64,000 nucleotides of DNA from Burkholderia sp. Bp8992. Lineage in GTDB: Bacteria; Pseudomonadota; Gammaproteobacteria; Burkholderiales; Burkholderiaceae. Location of the stretch: NCBI RefSeq assembly GCF_003853705.1, contig NZ_QTQI01000033.1, forward strand, positions 1 to 64,000. Reading direction: 5' to 3'. Under the pieces are notes generated by a model. The model saw nothing but the letters and a program-made list of their open reading frames with translations. It was not told the DNA's origin and did no database searches. This document shows positions 17,360 through 27,144 of this stretch, one piece after another; position 1 is the stretch's first letter, and every line of letters begins with the position of its first letter. Made by a program: the position numbers and the translations under genes.

Positions 17360-18202
17360 TCAATCCTCGCCGTCGCGCTGCATCCGCTGGCGCAATTCGC
17401 TCACCTGCGACTCGACGACGGTCGCATCTTCCGCCTCCGGCCGCTCGCCGAGATACTGCTCGAGATCCTCGAGCGCGGGGCGCAGGTAATCGAGCCGCGC
17501 ATACGCGAAGCCGCGGTCGCGCACCTCGTCGAGTTGCTCGGGCAACAGGATCACGAGCCGCTGCTGTACCGCGAGCAACCGCTGCCAGCGTTCCGTCTGC
17601 AGATAGATCGTCTTCAGGTTGCGCAGCATCCGCGCGATGATCTCGCGGCTCGTCGCCGGTTGCAGCAGCGCGCGCAACGCGCTGTCGACCGCCCCCGCCG
17701 CACGCGCGACGTACGGCTCGAGCATCTCGACCATCTCGGCTTCGGACAGCGAATGGCCGTTGGTCGGATCAATGATCAGGTCGCCGTCCGGCAGCGTCAC
17801 GCGCAGCAGGAAATGGCCGGGGAACGACACGCCGCGCGCCGGCACGCCGATCTGCTCGGCGAGCTCCAGGTACAGCACCGACAGCGAGATCGGAATCCCC
17901 CGCCGCCGCTTCAGCACCGCGTTCAGGTGGCTGTTATCGGGGTCGTAGTAATCGTTGTGATTGCACGCGAAGCCGAGTTCGCGGAAGAAGAAGTCGTTCA
18001 GCGCGGCGACGCGGCCCTTCAGGTCCGCATCGTCGGCGAGCCGCCGGCGCAGTCGCGCCGCCAGCATGTCGAGCTCGGCCAGCGTGCCCTGCAGGTCGAG
18101 GTCGGGATACGCGTCCTGCGCCAGCGACAGCGCGGCTTCCGTGACGGGCAGACTGTCGTCGTCCGCCACGAGCGTGCTGAAGTAGTCGAGGACGCGGGTC
18201 AT
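17360..18202 (-). CDS. SirB1-family protein (transglutaminase-like fold plus tetratricopeptide tail)
   Basis: A 280-residue soluble protein starting MTRVLDYFSTLVADDD. Residues about 60-165 form the SirB1 transglutaminase-like domain, with NHNDYYDPDNSHLNAVLKRRRGIPISLSVLYLELA, a conserved GVSFPGHFLLR and LIIDPTNG. The usual catalytic Cys is replaced by Ser in GIPISLS, as in other members. Residues about 190-255 form TPR-like helices (KTIYLQTERWQRLLAVQQRLV). The function is not established. It begins 8 bp downstream of the murJ stop and probably shares its transcript. Confidence 0.85.
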   Translation of the reverse strand: MTRVLDYFSTLVADDDSLPVTEAALSLAQDAYPDLDLQGTLAELDMLAARLRRRLADDADLKGRVAALNDFFFRELGFACNHNDYYDPDNSHLNAVLKRRRGIPISLSVLYLELAEQIGVPARGVSFPGHFLLRVTLPDGDLIIDPTNGHSLSEAEMVEMLEPYVARAAGAVDSALRALLQPATSREIIARMLRNLKTIYLQTERWQRLLAVQQRLVILLPEQLDEVRDRGFAYARLDYLRPALEDLEQYLGERPEAEDATVVESQVSELRQRMQRDGED

Positions 18203-18210
18203 TGCGGTCG

Positions 18211-19761
18211 TCACTTGGCGCGCCTTCTGAAGTAAGCGTATTTGAAGCCCATCACCCACAACATACCGAAATATAGTGCAGCGAACAGCACGAGGCACGC
18301 CGCCATCAGCGCAATGCGGTCGAGCGGCTGCGTGCGCATCCCGGTCCAGTCGAAGTTGATCGCGCACCAATGCATCAGGCCCGCGAGCACGAGCGCCGCG
18401 CCGACGAGCTGCACGAAGAAGCGCAGCCAGCCCGGCGACGGCTGGTAGATGCCGCGCTTGCGCAGCCCGAGGAACAGCAGCAGCGAATTCAGGCACGCGC
18501 CGACGCCGATGCTCAGCGTGAGGCCCGCGTGGCCGATCAGCGGCACGAACACGTAGTTCGAGAGCTGCGTGACGATCAGCACGCCGATCGCGATCTTCAC
18601 GGGCGTCTTGATGTCCTGCTTCGCATAGAAGCCCGGCGCGAGGATCTTGATCAGGATGATGCCGACGAGGCCGATCCCGTAGGTGGCGAGCGCGCGCGCG
18701 ACCATCGTGACGGTATGCGCGTCGAACTTGCCGTAGTTGAACAGCGTCGCGGTAAGCGGCGTCGCGAAGAAGAACAGCGCGAGCGCGCTCGGCGCCGCGA
18801 GCAGGAACGTGACGCGCAGCCCCCAGTCGAGCAGCGCCGAATATTCGTGCGAATCGGCGTCGACGTGCGCCTTCGACAGGCTCGGCAGCAGGATCGTGCC
18901 GAGCGCGACGCCGAGCAGCGCCGTCGGGAATTCCATCAGGCGGTCGGCGTAGTTGATCCACGACACGGCGCCCTGCCCGAGCCGCGACGCAATGTTGGTG
19001 TTGATGATCAGCGACAGCTGCGCGACCGACACCGCGAACGTGGCGGGCACCATCTTCGCGAGCACGCGCTTCACGCCCGGGTGGCGCAGCGCGCGCAGCG
19101 GGTTCAGGCCGATCAGCGGCACCATGTCGATCTTCTTCAGCCCCGGCAGCTGCACGAGGAACTGCAGCACGCCGCCGACGATGACGGCCCATGCGAGCGC
19201 GTAGACCGGCACCTTCAGGTGCGGCGCGACGAACACGGCCGCGGCAATGAACGCGACGTTGAGCAGCACCGGCGCGAACGCGGGCAGCGAGAAGCTCTTG
19301 TACGTGTTGAGCACGCCGGACGCGAGCGTCGTCAGCGAGATGAACACGATGTACGGGAACATGATCTGCGTCATCGTGACCGCGAGCGGGAACGCCTGGC
19401 CATCGGTGTGCAGGCCGGACGCGACCGCGAACACGACCCACGACGCGCCGGCGATCCCGAGGACCGACAGCACGGCAAGCGCCCACGCGAGCACGGTGGA
19501 CATCGCGTCGACGAGCGCCTTCGTCGCATCGTGCCCCTGCTGGTTCTTGAACTCGGCGAGGATCGGCACGAACGCCTGCGAGAACGCGCCTTCGGCGGAC
19601 AGGCGGCGCAGCAGGTTCGGAATGCGGAAAGCGACGTAGAACGCGTCGGTGTATTGACTGGCGCCGAACGCACGGGCGATCAGCGTCTCGCGGGCCAGTC
19701 CGGTCACGCGCGACAGCAGCGTGAAGCCGCTGACCGTCAGCAGGGCTCGGAATAGATTCAT
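18211..19761 (-). CDS. murJ: Lipid II flippase
   Basis: A 516-residue polytopic inner-membrane protein of the MOP superfamily that moves lipid II to the periplasmic face for peptidoglycan synthesis. It begins MNLFRALLTVSGFTLLSRVTGLARETLIARAFGAS, the MurJ signature, and has about 14 hydrophobic helices. DAFYVAFRIPNLLRRLSAEGAFSQAFVP contains the essential Arg and Asp pattern of TM1-2. The open frame continues 58 codons upstream without similarity. A minus-strand TATAAT lies at 19776-19771, only 10 bp from the start codon, so the leader would be very short. It is divergent from rpsT, its usual neighbour. Confidence 0.96.
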   Translation of the reverse strand: MNLFRALLTVSGFTLLSRVTGLARETLIARAFGASQYTDAFYVAFRIPNLLRRLSAEGAFSQAFVPILAEFKNQQGHDATKALVDAMSTVLAWALAVLSVLGIAGASWVVFAVASGLHTDGQAFPLAVTMTQIMFPYIVFISLTTLASGVLNTYKSFSLPAFAPVLLNVAFIAAAVFVAPHLKVPVYALAWAVIVGGVLQFLVQLPGLKKIDMVPLIGLNPLRALRHPGVKRVLAKMVPATFAVSVAQLSLIINTNIASRLGQGAVSWINYADRLMEFPTALLGVALGTILLPSLSKAHVDADSHEYSALLDWGLRVTFLLAAPSALALFFFATPLTATLFNYGKFDAHTVTMVARALATYGIGLVGIILIKILAPGFYAKQDIKTPVKIAIGVLIVTQLSNYVFVPLIGHAGLTLSIGVGACLNSLLLFLGLRKRGIYQPSPGWLRFFVQLVGAALVLAGLMHWCAINFDWTGMRTQPLDRIALMAACLVLFAALYFGMLWVMGFKYAYFRRRAK

Positions 19762-20065
19762 GGGGCGCTTATTATACGGACGTTGCGCGACCCGGCCAGC
19801 GGCCGATGCCGAAAAGCGCGCACGCCGCCGGCGGCCCGTCCGGCGGATGTCACTTCGAACTTGCCACTCGCTTGATTTTGTTGCTATAATCGCCGGTTTC
19901 TGGGCTCGTACATGCACGGCAGCTGCCGTTTTCATGTCCCTGCCTCGGTTAAAATCACCGTTTTTTTATGCGCCCCTGGGCAATCGTTCTCAGGGGACGG
20001 ATCGAAAAGCAGCGCTTGGCCGTCAGGCTCCAAGCTCTGGAAACAGGACAGGATAAGGAACCGTC
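19762..20065. other. 304-bp divergent murJ/rpsT promoter region and rpsT leader
   Basis: No gene is seen. The region holds a near-consensus plus-strand promoter for rpsT and a minus-strand -10 next to murJ. The predicted rpsT leader is about 165 nt and includes a small stem (CCCCTG at 19973-19978 with CAGGGG at 19991-19996) after a run of T residues. Confidence 0.7.
19861..19890 (+). promoter_or_regulatory. Sigma-70-type promoter of rpsT
   Basis: TTGCCA at 19861-19866 and a perfect TATAAT at 19885-19890 are separated by 18 bp. This is the strongest housekeeping promoter match I noticed in the window and fits a highly expressed ribosomal protein gene. Confidence 0.8.
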
Positions 20066-20338
20066 ATGGCTAACTCCGCACAAGCACGCAAGCGCGCCCG
20101 CCAGGCCGCGAAGGCAAACTCGCACAACTCGGCGCTGCGCTCGAAATTCCGTACCGCGATCAAGTCGGTTCGCAAGGCTGTTGAAGCCGGCGACCAAGCA
20201 AAGGCTGCCGAGCTGTTCAAGGCTGCCGTGAAGACGATCGACACGATCGCCGACAAGAAGATCGTTCACAAGAACAAGGCCGCTCGCAGCAAGAGCCGCC
20301 TGGCCGCAGCCGTCAAGGGCCTGCAGGCAGCAGCGTAA
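20066..20338 (+). CDS. rpsT: 30S ribosomal protein S20
   Basis: A 90-residue, strongly basic, all-helical primary binder of 16S rRNA. It starts [26 protein letters not shown] and ends in the Lys/Ala-rich helix [20 protein letters not shown], both diagnostic of S20. An AGGATAAGGA-type ribosome-binding site precedes the ATG. It has its own promoter and terminator. Confidence 0.97.
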   Translation: MANSAQARKRARQAAKANSHNSALRSKFRTAIKSVRKAVEAGDQAKAAELFKAAVKTIDTIADKKIVHKNKAARSKSRLAAAVKGLQAAA

Positions 20339-20384
20339 TCCGGTGCGCCCGCTTACGCGGGCGTTCCTGTTTCCTGCGATCACG

Positions 20385-20411
20385 AAAAAGCCCGCCTAGG
20401 CGGGCTTTTTT
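20385..20411. terminator. Rho-independent terminator between rpsT and the DUF3579 gene
   Basis: AAAAAGCCCGCC and GGCGGGCTTTTT form a 12-bp stem around TA, followed by a T tract. The opposite strand also carries a T tract, so it could serve the convergent DUF3579 gene too. Confidence 0.93.
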
Positions 20412-20492
20412 GTTGCCTGTCGCCCGCGCATCATGCGAGGCGGCGACGGCACTTGCCAGGGCGGGCGCTGCATGCGCCCTCGCCCGTCGGCA

Positions 20493-20813
20493 TCACTTCT
20501 TCGTGTTGTAATCCGGCAATTCGCAGGCCTCGGTGACGACGAGGTTGTTGTCCTTCGCGAAATTCAGCACGAAATCGAAAGCCATCGGTTCGATGTCGCG
20601 CAACCGCGAATCGAGGATCACGCATTTCAGGTCGCCGAGCATCGTCGGGCGCACGTACAGCGAATACTTGAGACGCGCATTCGGCCCGCTCGCCCCCGGC
20701 CCGAAGCAGGCCATCACACCGGCCAGACGCTCCGACCAGTCGCTCGGGCGAAACTTTTTCCCTTCTTTCGTGATGCCCTGGATGAAGAATTCGGTCGGAG
20801 GGGTTTCAGCCAT
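20493..20813 (-). CDS. DUF3579 domain protein
   Basis: A 106-residue small protein starting MAETPPTEFFIQGITKEGKKFRPSDWSERLAGVMACFG, the DUF3579 signature. YVRPTMLGDLKCVILDSRLRDIEPMAFDFVLNFAKDNNL forms the second half. The family is typical of betaproteobacteria and commonly lies beside argF, as here. A compact alpha/beta fold is likely. No function is known. The upstream 20 codons of the open frame are excluded because the family start is at this Met. Confidence 0.88.
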   Translation of the reverse strand: MAETPPTEFFIQGITKEGKKFRPSDWSERLAGVMACFGPGASGPNARLKYSLYVRPTMLGDLKCVILDSRLRDIEPMAFDFVLNFAKDNNLVVTEACELPDYNTKK

Positions 20814-21226
20814 GTGGTTACCCAAGTGACGGCCCGGCGATGTCCAGGCAACGGCGCCTGGATACGCGAACACAAAGCTGGAACGGACGGCGGCACAAGC
20901 ATTCCGGTATCCCGAAAACGGGACGTCGATGCGCGCCGCCGGTAAACTGCACCGGATTTGTGCAGCGCACGGCTTGTGTCCGGCAGAGCGCGAAAAGCCT
21001 TGCCTGCCGGGCTGGAGAAAACTTTCGAATTATACCGCAGCGCGCCATCGCGCGTCGTCCCGACGGCCGCCTTCCCGCGCCATCCGCTGCCGGTCGCGAT
21101 CGTGCCCCGTTTCGTTCGACGGCTCGTCAAAGCACAGAAAATCCTTTATGCTGCTTTGAGTTATCCACACCCGACGGCGGCGCCGTCCGGCCTCGCTGCC
21201 GGGTGAAACCCGCCGTATTTCGCTTC
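20814..21226. other. 413-bp divergent region between the DUF3579 gene and argF
   Basis: No coding signal is convincing here on either strand. It should contain both promoters. The only distinct element I see is a DnaA-box-like nonamer near the argF end. No ARG-box-like palindrome was recognised. Confidence 0.6.
21161..21169 (+). promoter_or_regulatory. Solitary DnaA-box-like nonamer upstream of argF
   Basis: TTATCCACA matches the DnaA-box consensus perfectly and lies 58 bp upstream of the argF start. It is the second such solitary site in the window; significance is uncertain. Confidence 0.4.
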
Positions 21227-22156
21227 ATGACCGCCAAAACCATTCGTCACTACCTGCAGTTCAAGGATTTCTCGCTGGAAGACTACGAGTACGTGCTCGA
21301 ACGCACGGGTATCCTGAAGCGCAAGTTCAAGAACTACGAGACCTATCACCCGCTGCACGACCGCACGCTCGCGATGATCTTCGAGAAGAGCTCGACGCGC
21401 ACGCGCCTGTCGTTCGAGGCCGGGATCTTCCAGCTCGGCGGCCACGCCGTCTTCATGAGCACGCGCGACACGCAGCTCGGCCGCGGCGAACCCGTCGAGG
21501 ATTCCGCGCAGGTCATCTCGCGGATGGTCGACATCATCATGATCCGCACGTTCGAGCAGGACGTCATCACACGCTTCGCGGAAAACTCCCGCGTGCCGGT
21601 GATCAACGGCCTGACGAACGATTACCACCCGTGCCAGGTGCTCGCCGACATCTTCACGTACTACGAGCACCGCGGCCCGATCGCCGGCAAGACCGTCGCC
21701 TGGGTCGGCGACGCGAACAACATGCTCTACACGTGGATCGAAGCCGCGCAGATCCTCGGCTTCAAGCTGCGCCTGTCCACGCCGCCCGGCTATGCACTCG
21801 ACATGAAGCTCGTGTCGCCCGGCAGCGCGCCGTTCTACGAGGTGTTCGACGATCCGAACGAAGCATGCAGGGGCGCCGATCTCGTCACCACCGACGTGTG
21901 GACGAGCATGGGCTTCGAAGCCGAGAACGAGGCGCGCAAGCAGGCGTTTGCCGACTGGTGCGTCGACGAGGAAATGATGGGCCACGCGAACCCGGACGCG
22001 CTCTTCATGCACTGCCTGCCCGCGCACCGCGGCGAGGAAGTGACGGCCGGCGTGATCGACGGCCCGCAGAGCGTCGTGTGGGACGAGGCGGAAAACCGCC
22101 TGCACGTGCAGAAGGCGCTGATGGAGTTCCTGCTGCTCGGCCGCCTCAAGCACTGA
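21227..22156 (+). CDS. argF: Ornithine carbamoyltransferase (anabolic)
   Basis: A 309-residue cytosolic enzyme forming citrulline from ornithine and carbamoyl phosphate in arginine biosynthesis. The carbamoyl-phosphate loop is FEKSSTRTRLSFE (about residues 47-59), with HPCQVLAD and the ornithine/catalytic loop HCLPAHRGEEV (about 262-272) present. The start MTAKTIRHYLQFKDFS is the family N-terminus; earlier in-frame codons lack similarity. No arginine deiminase genes are nearby, which fits an anabolic enzyme. Confidence 0.96.
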   Translation: MTAKTIRHYLQFKDFSLEDYEYVLERTGILKRKFKNYETYHPLHDRTLAMIFEKSSTRTRLSFEAGIFQLGGHAVFMSTRDTQLGRGEPVEDSAQVISRMVDIIMIRTFEQDVITRFAENSRVPVINGLTNDYHPCQVLADIFTYYEHRGPIAGKTVAWVGDANNMLYTWIEAAQILGFKLRLSTPPGYALDMKLVSPGSAPFYEVFDDPNEACRGADLVTTDVWTSMGFEAENEARKQAFADWCVDEEMMGHANPDALFMHCLPAHRGEEVTAGVIDGPQSVVWDEAENRLHVQKALMEFLLLGRLKH

Positions 22157-22179
22157 CGCGCCGGAACGCACACGCGTAA

Positions 22180-22210
22180 AAAAAGCGCCGATCGACGATC
22201 GGCGCTTTTT
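22180..22210. terminator. Bidirectional terminator between argF and murB
   Basis: AAAAAGCGCCGATCG and its reverse complement flank a single A, giving a long perfect stem with A and T tracts on either side, suitable for both convergent genes. Confidence 0.94.
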
Positions 22211-22244
22211 GCTTGGGCACCTGGAAAGCGGCGCAGGACCGGCG

Positions 22245-23294
22245 CTACAGGCAGACCGGCTCCGCCTCCAGCTCGACGCCGAATTGCGCACGCACGTCAG
22301 CCTGGATCGCCTGCGCCAGCGCCAGCACGTCGGCGCCCGTCGCGCCGCCGCGATTGACGAGCACGAGCGCCTGGCGGTCGTGCACGGCCGCCGCACCGAG
22401 CGCGCGGCCCTTCCAGCCGCAGCGGTCGATCAGCCAGCCGGCCGCCAGCTTCACCTGCCCGTCCGGCTGCGGATACGACACGACCTCGGGTGCGCGGGCG
22501 CGCAGCGCGTCGAACTGCGCGGCGTCGATCACCGGATTCTTGAAGAAACTGCCCGCGTTGCCGAGCACGAGCGGATCGGGCAGCTTCGCGCGGCGGATCG
22601 CGACGACCGCGTCGAACACGTCGCGCGGCGTCGCCGCATCGGCCGCGATGCCCCGTGCGTCGAGCTCGCGCGTGACGTCCGCGTAGCCGAGCCGCGGCGT
22701 CCATTGCTTCGGCAGCCGGAACGTCACCGACACGATCGCGAACCGGCCGCGCCCGTCCCGCTTGAAGAAGCTGTCGCGGTAGCCGAACGCGCAGCGCGCG
22801 GCGTCGAAGCGCTCGCTGCGCCCCGTCGCCAGCTCGACCGCGACCAGCGAGTCGAAATACGCCTTCATCTCGAGGCCGTACGCGCCGATGTTCTGGATCG
22901 GCGCGGCGCCGACGGTGCCGGGAATCAGCGCGAGGTTCTCGAGGCCCGGCATCCCGTGCTCGAGCGTCCACGCGACGAACGCGTGCCAGTTCTCGCCGCC
23001 GCCGGCCTCGACGTACCACGCGCCGTCGTCCTCGCGCACGACGCGGCGGCCGGCGATCTCGTCGAGCAGCACGACGCCGTCGAAATCGCGCGTGAACACG
23101 ACGTTGCTGCCGCCGCCGAGCACGAGCTGCGGCAGGTTCGCGACGCGCGGATCGCGGTGCAGCGCCTCGAACTGCGACGCCTGCGTGATGCGCGCGGCAA
23201 AGCGCGCGTTCGCGGCAATGCCGAACGTGTTGTGCGCGGCGAGCGGATGGTCGGGAAGCAGCGACAGGGCGGAATCGTCAGGAGGCATCGGCAT
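22245..23294 (-). CDS. murB: UDP-N-acetylenolpyruvoylglucosamine reductase
   Basis: A 349-residue FAD enzyme that reduces UDP-GlcNAc-enolpyruvate to UDP-MurNAc. FAD-binding segments are [15 protein letters not shown] and [36 protein letters not shown] (about residues 123-143) and the catalytic YRDSFFK follow. [11 protein letters not shown] in the C-terminal domain carries the catalytic Ser. The extra [17 protein letters not shown] loop marks a type I (E. coli-like) MurB. A second Met three codons in could also be the start. Confidence 0.95.
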   Translation of the reverse strand: MPMPPDDSALSLLPDHPLAAHNTFGIAANARFAARITQASQFEALHRDPRVANLPQLVLGGGSNVVFTRDFDGVVLLDEIAGRRVVREDDGAWYVEAGGGENWHAFVAWTLEHGMPGLENLALIPGTVGAAPIQNIGAYGLEMKAYFDSLVAVELATGRSERFDAARCAFGYRDSFFKRDGRGRFAIVSVTFRLPKQWTPRLGYADVTRELDARGIAADAATPRDVFDAVVAIRRAKLPDPLVLGNAGSFFKNPVIDAAQFDALRARAPEVVSYPQPDGQVKLAAGWLIDRCGWKGRALGAAAVHDRQALVLVNRGGATGADVLALAQAIQADVRAQFGVELEAEPVCL

Positions 23295-23432
23295 TCGCGG
23301 TCACGTCGGCCCGGGGCCGGCGGACGGCCGGCCTTGGGCAAACGGAGGGGCATCGGTAAAATGGCAAACAGTCCGCAATTATAGCGAGTGCCCGCGCGCG
23401 AGCCGGGTGCCCGCATCTCAAGGGAGAATGCC

Positions 23433-23918
23433 ATGCCATCGTTCGACGTCGTTTCCGAAGCGAACATGATCGAAGTGAAGAACGCCATCGAGCAGTCGAA
23501 CAAGGAAATTTCGACGCGCTTCGACTTCAAGGGCTCCGACGCGCGCGTCGAGCAGAAGGAACGCGAGCTGACGCTGTTCGCCGACGACGATTTCAAGCTC
23601 GGCCAGGTCAAGGACGTGCTGATCGGCAAGCTGGCCAAGCGCAATGTCGACGTGCGCTTCCTCGACTACGGCAAGGTCGAGAAGATCGGCGGCGACAAGG
23701 TCAAGCAGATCGTCACCGTGAAGAAGGGCGTGACGGGCGATCTCGCGAAAAAGATCGTGCGCCTCGTGAAGGACAGCAAGATCAAGGTGCAGGCGAGCAT
23801 CCAGGGCGATGCGGTGCGCGTATCGGGCACGAAGCGCGACGACCTGCAGAGCACGATCGCGATGCTGCGCAAGGACGTGACGGACACGCCGCTCGACTTC
23901 AACAACTTCCGCGACTGA
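23433..23918 (+). CDS. yajQ: YajQ family nucleotide-binding protein
   Basis: A 161-residue soluble protein beginning [25 protein letters not shown], with RFDFKGSDA and the C-terminal [11 protein letters not shown], all diagnostic of YajQ. Two RNP-like alpha/beta domains are expected. In Xanthomonas and Pseudomonas, YajQ proteins bind c-di-GMP and affect transcription and virulence; that role here is by analogy. An AGGGAGA ribosome-binding site 7 bp upstream supports this start over an earlier in-frame Met. Confidence 0.95.
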   Translation: MPSFDVVSEANMIEVKNAIEQSNKEISTRFDFKGSDARVEQKERELTLFADDDFKLGQVKDVLIGKLAKRNVDVRFLDYGKVEKIGGDKVKQIVTVKKGVTGDLAKKIVRLVKDSKIKVQASIQGDAVRVSGTKRDDLQSTIAMLRKDVTDTPLDFNNFRD

Positions 23919-23998
23919 TCGCCAGCCGATCCGTCGCGTCATCCCGCCGGGCCCCGCATACGCGGCGCGCCCGGCGCGCGGCCAGGCGCCGCGCTTTC

Positions 23999-24637
23999 TC
24001 AGGCTTTCCCGCCGTCCTGCGCGCTGCTGTCTGCAGCCGCCTTCTTCTTGTCGCCGATCCGGCTTTCCTGCCCCGCAAGCAGCTTCGAAATGTTGCCGCG
24101 GTGACGCCACACGAGCAGCACGCTCATCGCGAGCACGGCCCACGCGACCGGATTGTGGCCCGTGCCGAACAGGAACACGTCGAACACCGGCGCGAACACG
24201 GCCGCCACCAGCGCCGCGAGCGACGAGTAGCGGAAGAAGAACGCGACGATCAGCCAGGTCAGCGCTGTCGCGAGCCCGAGCACCGGGTGCACGGCGAGCA
24301 GCACGCCGGCGGCCGTCGCGACGCCCTTGCCGCCCTGGAAGCGGAAGAACACCGGATACAGGTGGCCGAGGAACACGGCGATCGCGACCCACGCGACCGC
24401 GACGTCGGGCAGGCCCAGGCGCCGCGCGAGCCAGACGGCAATCCAGCCCTTGAATGCATCGCCGACGAGCGTCAGGATCGCGGCCTTCTTGTTGCCGCTG
24501 CGCAGCACGTTGGTCGCGCCGGGATTCTTCGACCCGTACGAACGCGGGTCGGCCAGGCCCATCGCGGAACTGACGACGACGGCGAACGACACCGAACCGA
24601 TCAGGTAGGCAACGAGGGCGGCGAGCAGGATCTGCAT
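23999..24637 (-). CDS. plsY: Acyl-phosphate:glycerol-3-phosphate acyltransferase
   Basis: A 212-residue inner-membrane enzyme that makes lysophosphatidic acid from acyl-phosphate and glycerol 3-phosphate. Conserved loops are [28 protein letters not shown] (motif 1), [19 protein letters not shown] (motif 2) and GHLYPVFF. Five hydrophobic helices are visible. The C-terminal 20 residues are polar (Lys/Ala/Asp) and variable. It is transcribed toward the convergent yajQ. Confidence 0.95.
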   Translation of the reverse strand: MQILLAALVAYLIGSVSFAVVVSSAMGLADPRSYGSKNPGATNVLRSGNKKAAILTLVGDAFKGWIAVWLARRLGLPDVAVAWVAIAVFLGHLYPVFFRFQGGKGVATAAGVLLAVHPVLGLATALTWLIVAFFFRYSSLAALVAAVFAPVFDVFLFGTGHNPVAWAVLAMSVLLVWRHRGNISKLLAGQESRIGDKKKAAADSSAQDGGKA

Positions 24638-24753
24638 GCGGAGGACTCTTCTTTCAACGTATCGGTGAAGGGACGGCCGTGCGCGGCAAGCCGGCAGGCC
24701 GAAACGGCGCCCATTCTACCGAACGGGCGCGGGGTGCCACGAAGGTGAAACCC

Positions 24754-25245
24754 TCAGTCGACGCTCGCGCACTGCACGGGCTGCGCGCCGAGCAGCGACA
24801 CGAGCACCGCCGGCGCGAGGCTGACGAGGTAGCCGCGGCGGCCGCCGTTCAGGTAGATCGTCGGCAATTCGAGGATCGTCGCCTCGACGTAGACGGGCAT
24901 CGTCTTGCGCGTGCCGAACGGCGACGTGCCGCCGACGAGATAGCCCGAATGGCGGTTCGCGACCTCGGGCTTGCACGGCTCGACGCGCTTCGCGCCGATC
25001 TGCCGCGCGAGGTTCTTCGTCGATACGGTGCGATCGCCGTGCATCAGCACGATCAGCGGCTTCGCGTGCTCGTCTTCCATCACGAGCGTCTTCACGACGC
25101 AGTGCTCGTCCGCGCCGAGCTGGCGCGCCGATTCGCCGGTGCCGCCGTGCTCGACGTAGTCGTACGGGTGCTCGCCGAACGTCACGCCATGGCGGCGCAA
25201 CAGCTGGGTCGCGGGGGTTTCGGACACGTGTCTGGATTTGCTCAT
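24754..25245 (-). CDS. ybaK: Cys-tRNA(Pro)/Cys-tRNA(Cys) deacylase, YbaK type
   Basis: A 163-residue trans-editing enzyme that hydrolyses mischarged Cys-tRNA(Pro). The N-terminal half is SKSRHVSETPATQLLRRHG. KTLVM contains the catalytic Lys of the YbaK/ProX fold, and RVEPCKPEVANRHSGYLVGGTSPFGTRKTMPVYVE gives the GGxSP segment. The length matches YbaK. It lies 116 bp upstream of plsY on the same strand. Confidence 0.92.
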   Translation of the reverse strand: MSKSRHVSETPATQLLRRHGVTFGEHPYDYVEHGGTGESARQLGADEHCVVKTLVMEDEHAKPLIVLMHGDRTVSTKNLARQIGAKRVEPCKPEVANRHSGYLVGGTSPFGTRKTMPVYVEATILELPTIYLNGGRRGYLVSLAPAVLVSLLGAQPVQCASVD

Positions 25246-25508
25246 GGCGGCATTTTAATGGCGAACGACCGGCAGGCGGGCGGCCACGTGCGCGGGCCGG
25301 CGGGTGGGTCGGCGGTATACTCGCGGCCCGTTTTCCGCCGGATGGCCGCCCGGGTCGCCGCCACCACCGCCACGATTCCGCCCGTCATCATTGCGGACAT
25401 CGCGAAGTGCTATTGCCCGATTGGCCGATTGTGGCGTGTGCGCCGTCATGGCACGATCGTTCGCAAACATCGTGAAGCCGCCGCCCGGCCCCCTTTTCTG
25501 GAGACGCC

Positions 25509-27071
25509 ATGCCCTCGCCCATCCATTCTTCCGAGTCGCTCGACGTCGACGCCCTGCTCGCCGCGCTGCCGCGCCGCATCGCCGACGTGCCCGCGCGCTG
25601 GGCCGCGCAGGCGCCCGCGCATCCGGCGCTGATCGAAGATGCGCGCCGCCTGTCGTACGGCGAGCTGGCGCAGGCCGTCGATGCGGCGGCCGCGCGGCTC
25701 GCGAGCCTCGGCGTGCAGGGCGGCGACCGCGTGATGATCGTCGCCGAAAACTGTGTCGCGCAGGTCGTGCTGCTGTTCGCGGTCGCCCGCGTCGACGCGT
25801 GGGCGCTCGTGTCGAACGCGCGGCTGTCGGCCGGCGAACTCGATGCGATCGCCGCGCACGCGCGCCCGAAGCTGGTCGTGTTCACGATCGACGCATCGCC
25901 CGACGCGCGCGCGCATGCCGCGCGGCTCGGCGCGACGCCCGCCGGCGCGCTGCCGGTCGACATCGGCGCGTGGTCGTATCGCGTCGACGCGAACGCGCCC
26001 ACCGAACCGGTCGCCGCCGACGGCGCTGCGCAATGTGCGGCGCTGATCTACACGACCGGCACGACGGGTGCGCCGAAAGGCGTGATGCTGTCGCACCGCA
26101 ACCTGCTGTTCATCGCGGCCACGTCGAGCACGCTGCGCCGCGTGTCGCCCGACGACGTCGTCTACACGGTGCTGCCCGTGTCGCACGTGTACGGGCTCGC
26201 GTCGGTCTGCCTCGGCAGCCTGTACGCGGGCGCGACGCTGCGGCTTGCGCCGCGCTTCTCGCCGGAAGCCGTGCGCATCGCGCTCGCCGAAGAAGGCGTG
26301 ACGATCTTCCAGGGCGTGCCCGCGATGCACGCGAAACTGCTCGAGCACCTGCACACGCACGGCCACGCGTGGCACGCGCCGCGCCTGCGCTTCGCGTATT
26401 CGGGCGGCTCGCCGCTCGACGCGAACCTGAAGGCACGCGTCGAGCGCCAGTACGGCGTGCCGCTGCACAACGGCTACGGGATGACCGAAAGCAGCCCGAC
26501 GATCACGCAGACGCCGCTCGACGCGCCGCGCGCCGACAGCTCGGTCGGCGTGCCGATTCCGGGTGTCGAGATGCGGATCGTCGCGCCGGACGGCACCGAC
26601 GTGCCGCCGGGTGAAGTCGGCGAGATCCGCGTGCGCGGGCCGAACGTGATGCTCGGCTATTACCGCAACGCCGACGCGACGCGTGCGGCCGTGTCGCCGG
26701 ACGGCTGGCTGAGTACCGGCGATCTCGCGCGGCAGGAAGCCGACGGCGCGGTGACGATCGCGGGTCGCAGCAAGGAGCTGATCATCCGCTCGGGCTTCAA
26801 CGTGTACCCGGTGGAAGTCGAGCAGGTGCTGAACGCGCATCCGGACGTCGTGCAGGCGGCCGTGATCGGCCGCTCGGTCGACGGCAACGAGGAAGTGCTC
26901 GCGTTCGTCGAGCTGGTGCCGGGCGCGACCGCGGACGAAGCCGCGCTGCACGCGTGGTGCGCGGAGCGGCTCACGCCTTACAAGCGCCCGGCGCACATCC
27001 GCGTGCTCGACGCGCTGCCGGCCGCCTCCACCGGCAAGGTGCTGAAGCACAAGCTGCGCGAGCTGGTCTGA
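25509..27071 (+). CDS. Class I adenylate-forming acyl-CoA synthetase
   Basis: A 520-residue acid:CoA ligase. ATP-binding motif A3 is [20 protein letters not shown] (about residues 180-199) and A5 is [11 protein letters not shown]7 is [12 protein letters not shown]8 is [20 protein letters not shown], and the catalytic Lys lies in [13 protein letters not shown] at the C-terminus. The substrate is probably a medium-chain or aromatic acid, but specificity residues cannot be interpreted here. It stands between divergent ybaK and convergent xerD with no obvious pathway partner. Confidence 0.9.
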   Translation: MPSPIHSSESLDVDALLAALPRRIADVPARWAAQAPAHPALIEDARRLSYGELAQAVDAAAARLASLGVQGGDRVMIVAENCVAQVVLLFAVARVDAWALVSNARLSAGELDAIAAHARPKLVVFTIDASPDARAHAARLGATPAGALPVDIGAWSYRVDANAPTEPVAADGAAQCAALIYTTGTTGAPKGVMLSHRNLLFIAATSSTLRRVSPDDVVYTVLPVSHVYGLASVCLGSLYAGATLRLAPRFSPEAVRIALAEEGVTIFQGVPAMHAKLLEHLHTHGHAWHAPRLRFAYSGGSPLDANLKARVERQYGVPLHNGYGMTESSPTITQTPLDAPRADSSVGVPIPGVEMRIVAPDGTDVPPGEVGEIRVRGPNVMLGYYRNADATRAAVSPDGWLSTGDLARQEADGAVTIAGRSKELIIRSGFNVYPVEVEQVLNAHPDVVQAAVIGRSVDGNEEVLAFVELVPGATADEAALHAWCAERLTPYKRPAHIRVLDALPAASTGKVLKHKLRELV

Positions 27072-27144
27072 CGCCGGCGGCGGCTGCGCGCACATCGAGC
27101 GCACACCGGCGCCCGCGCGGTGCCGGATACGCGCGCCCCGCGCA

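Noticed and set aside
20342-20366. CGCCCGC/GCGGGCG stem just after rpsT
   Set aside because: No T tract follows, and the much stronger terminator at 20385-20411 is 19 bp further on.
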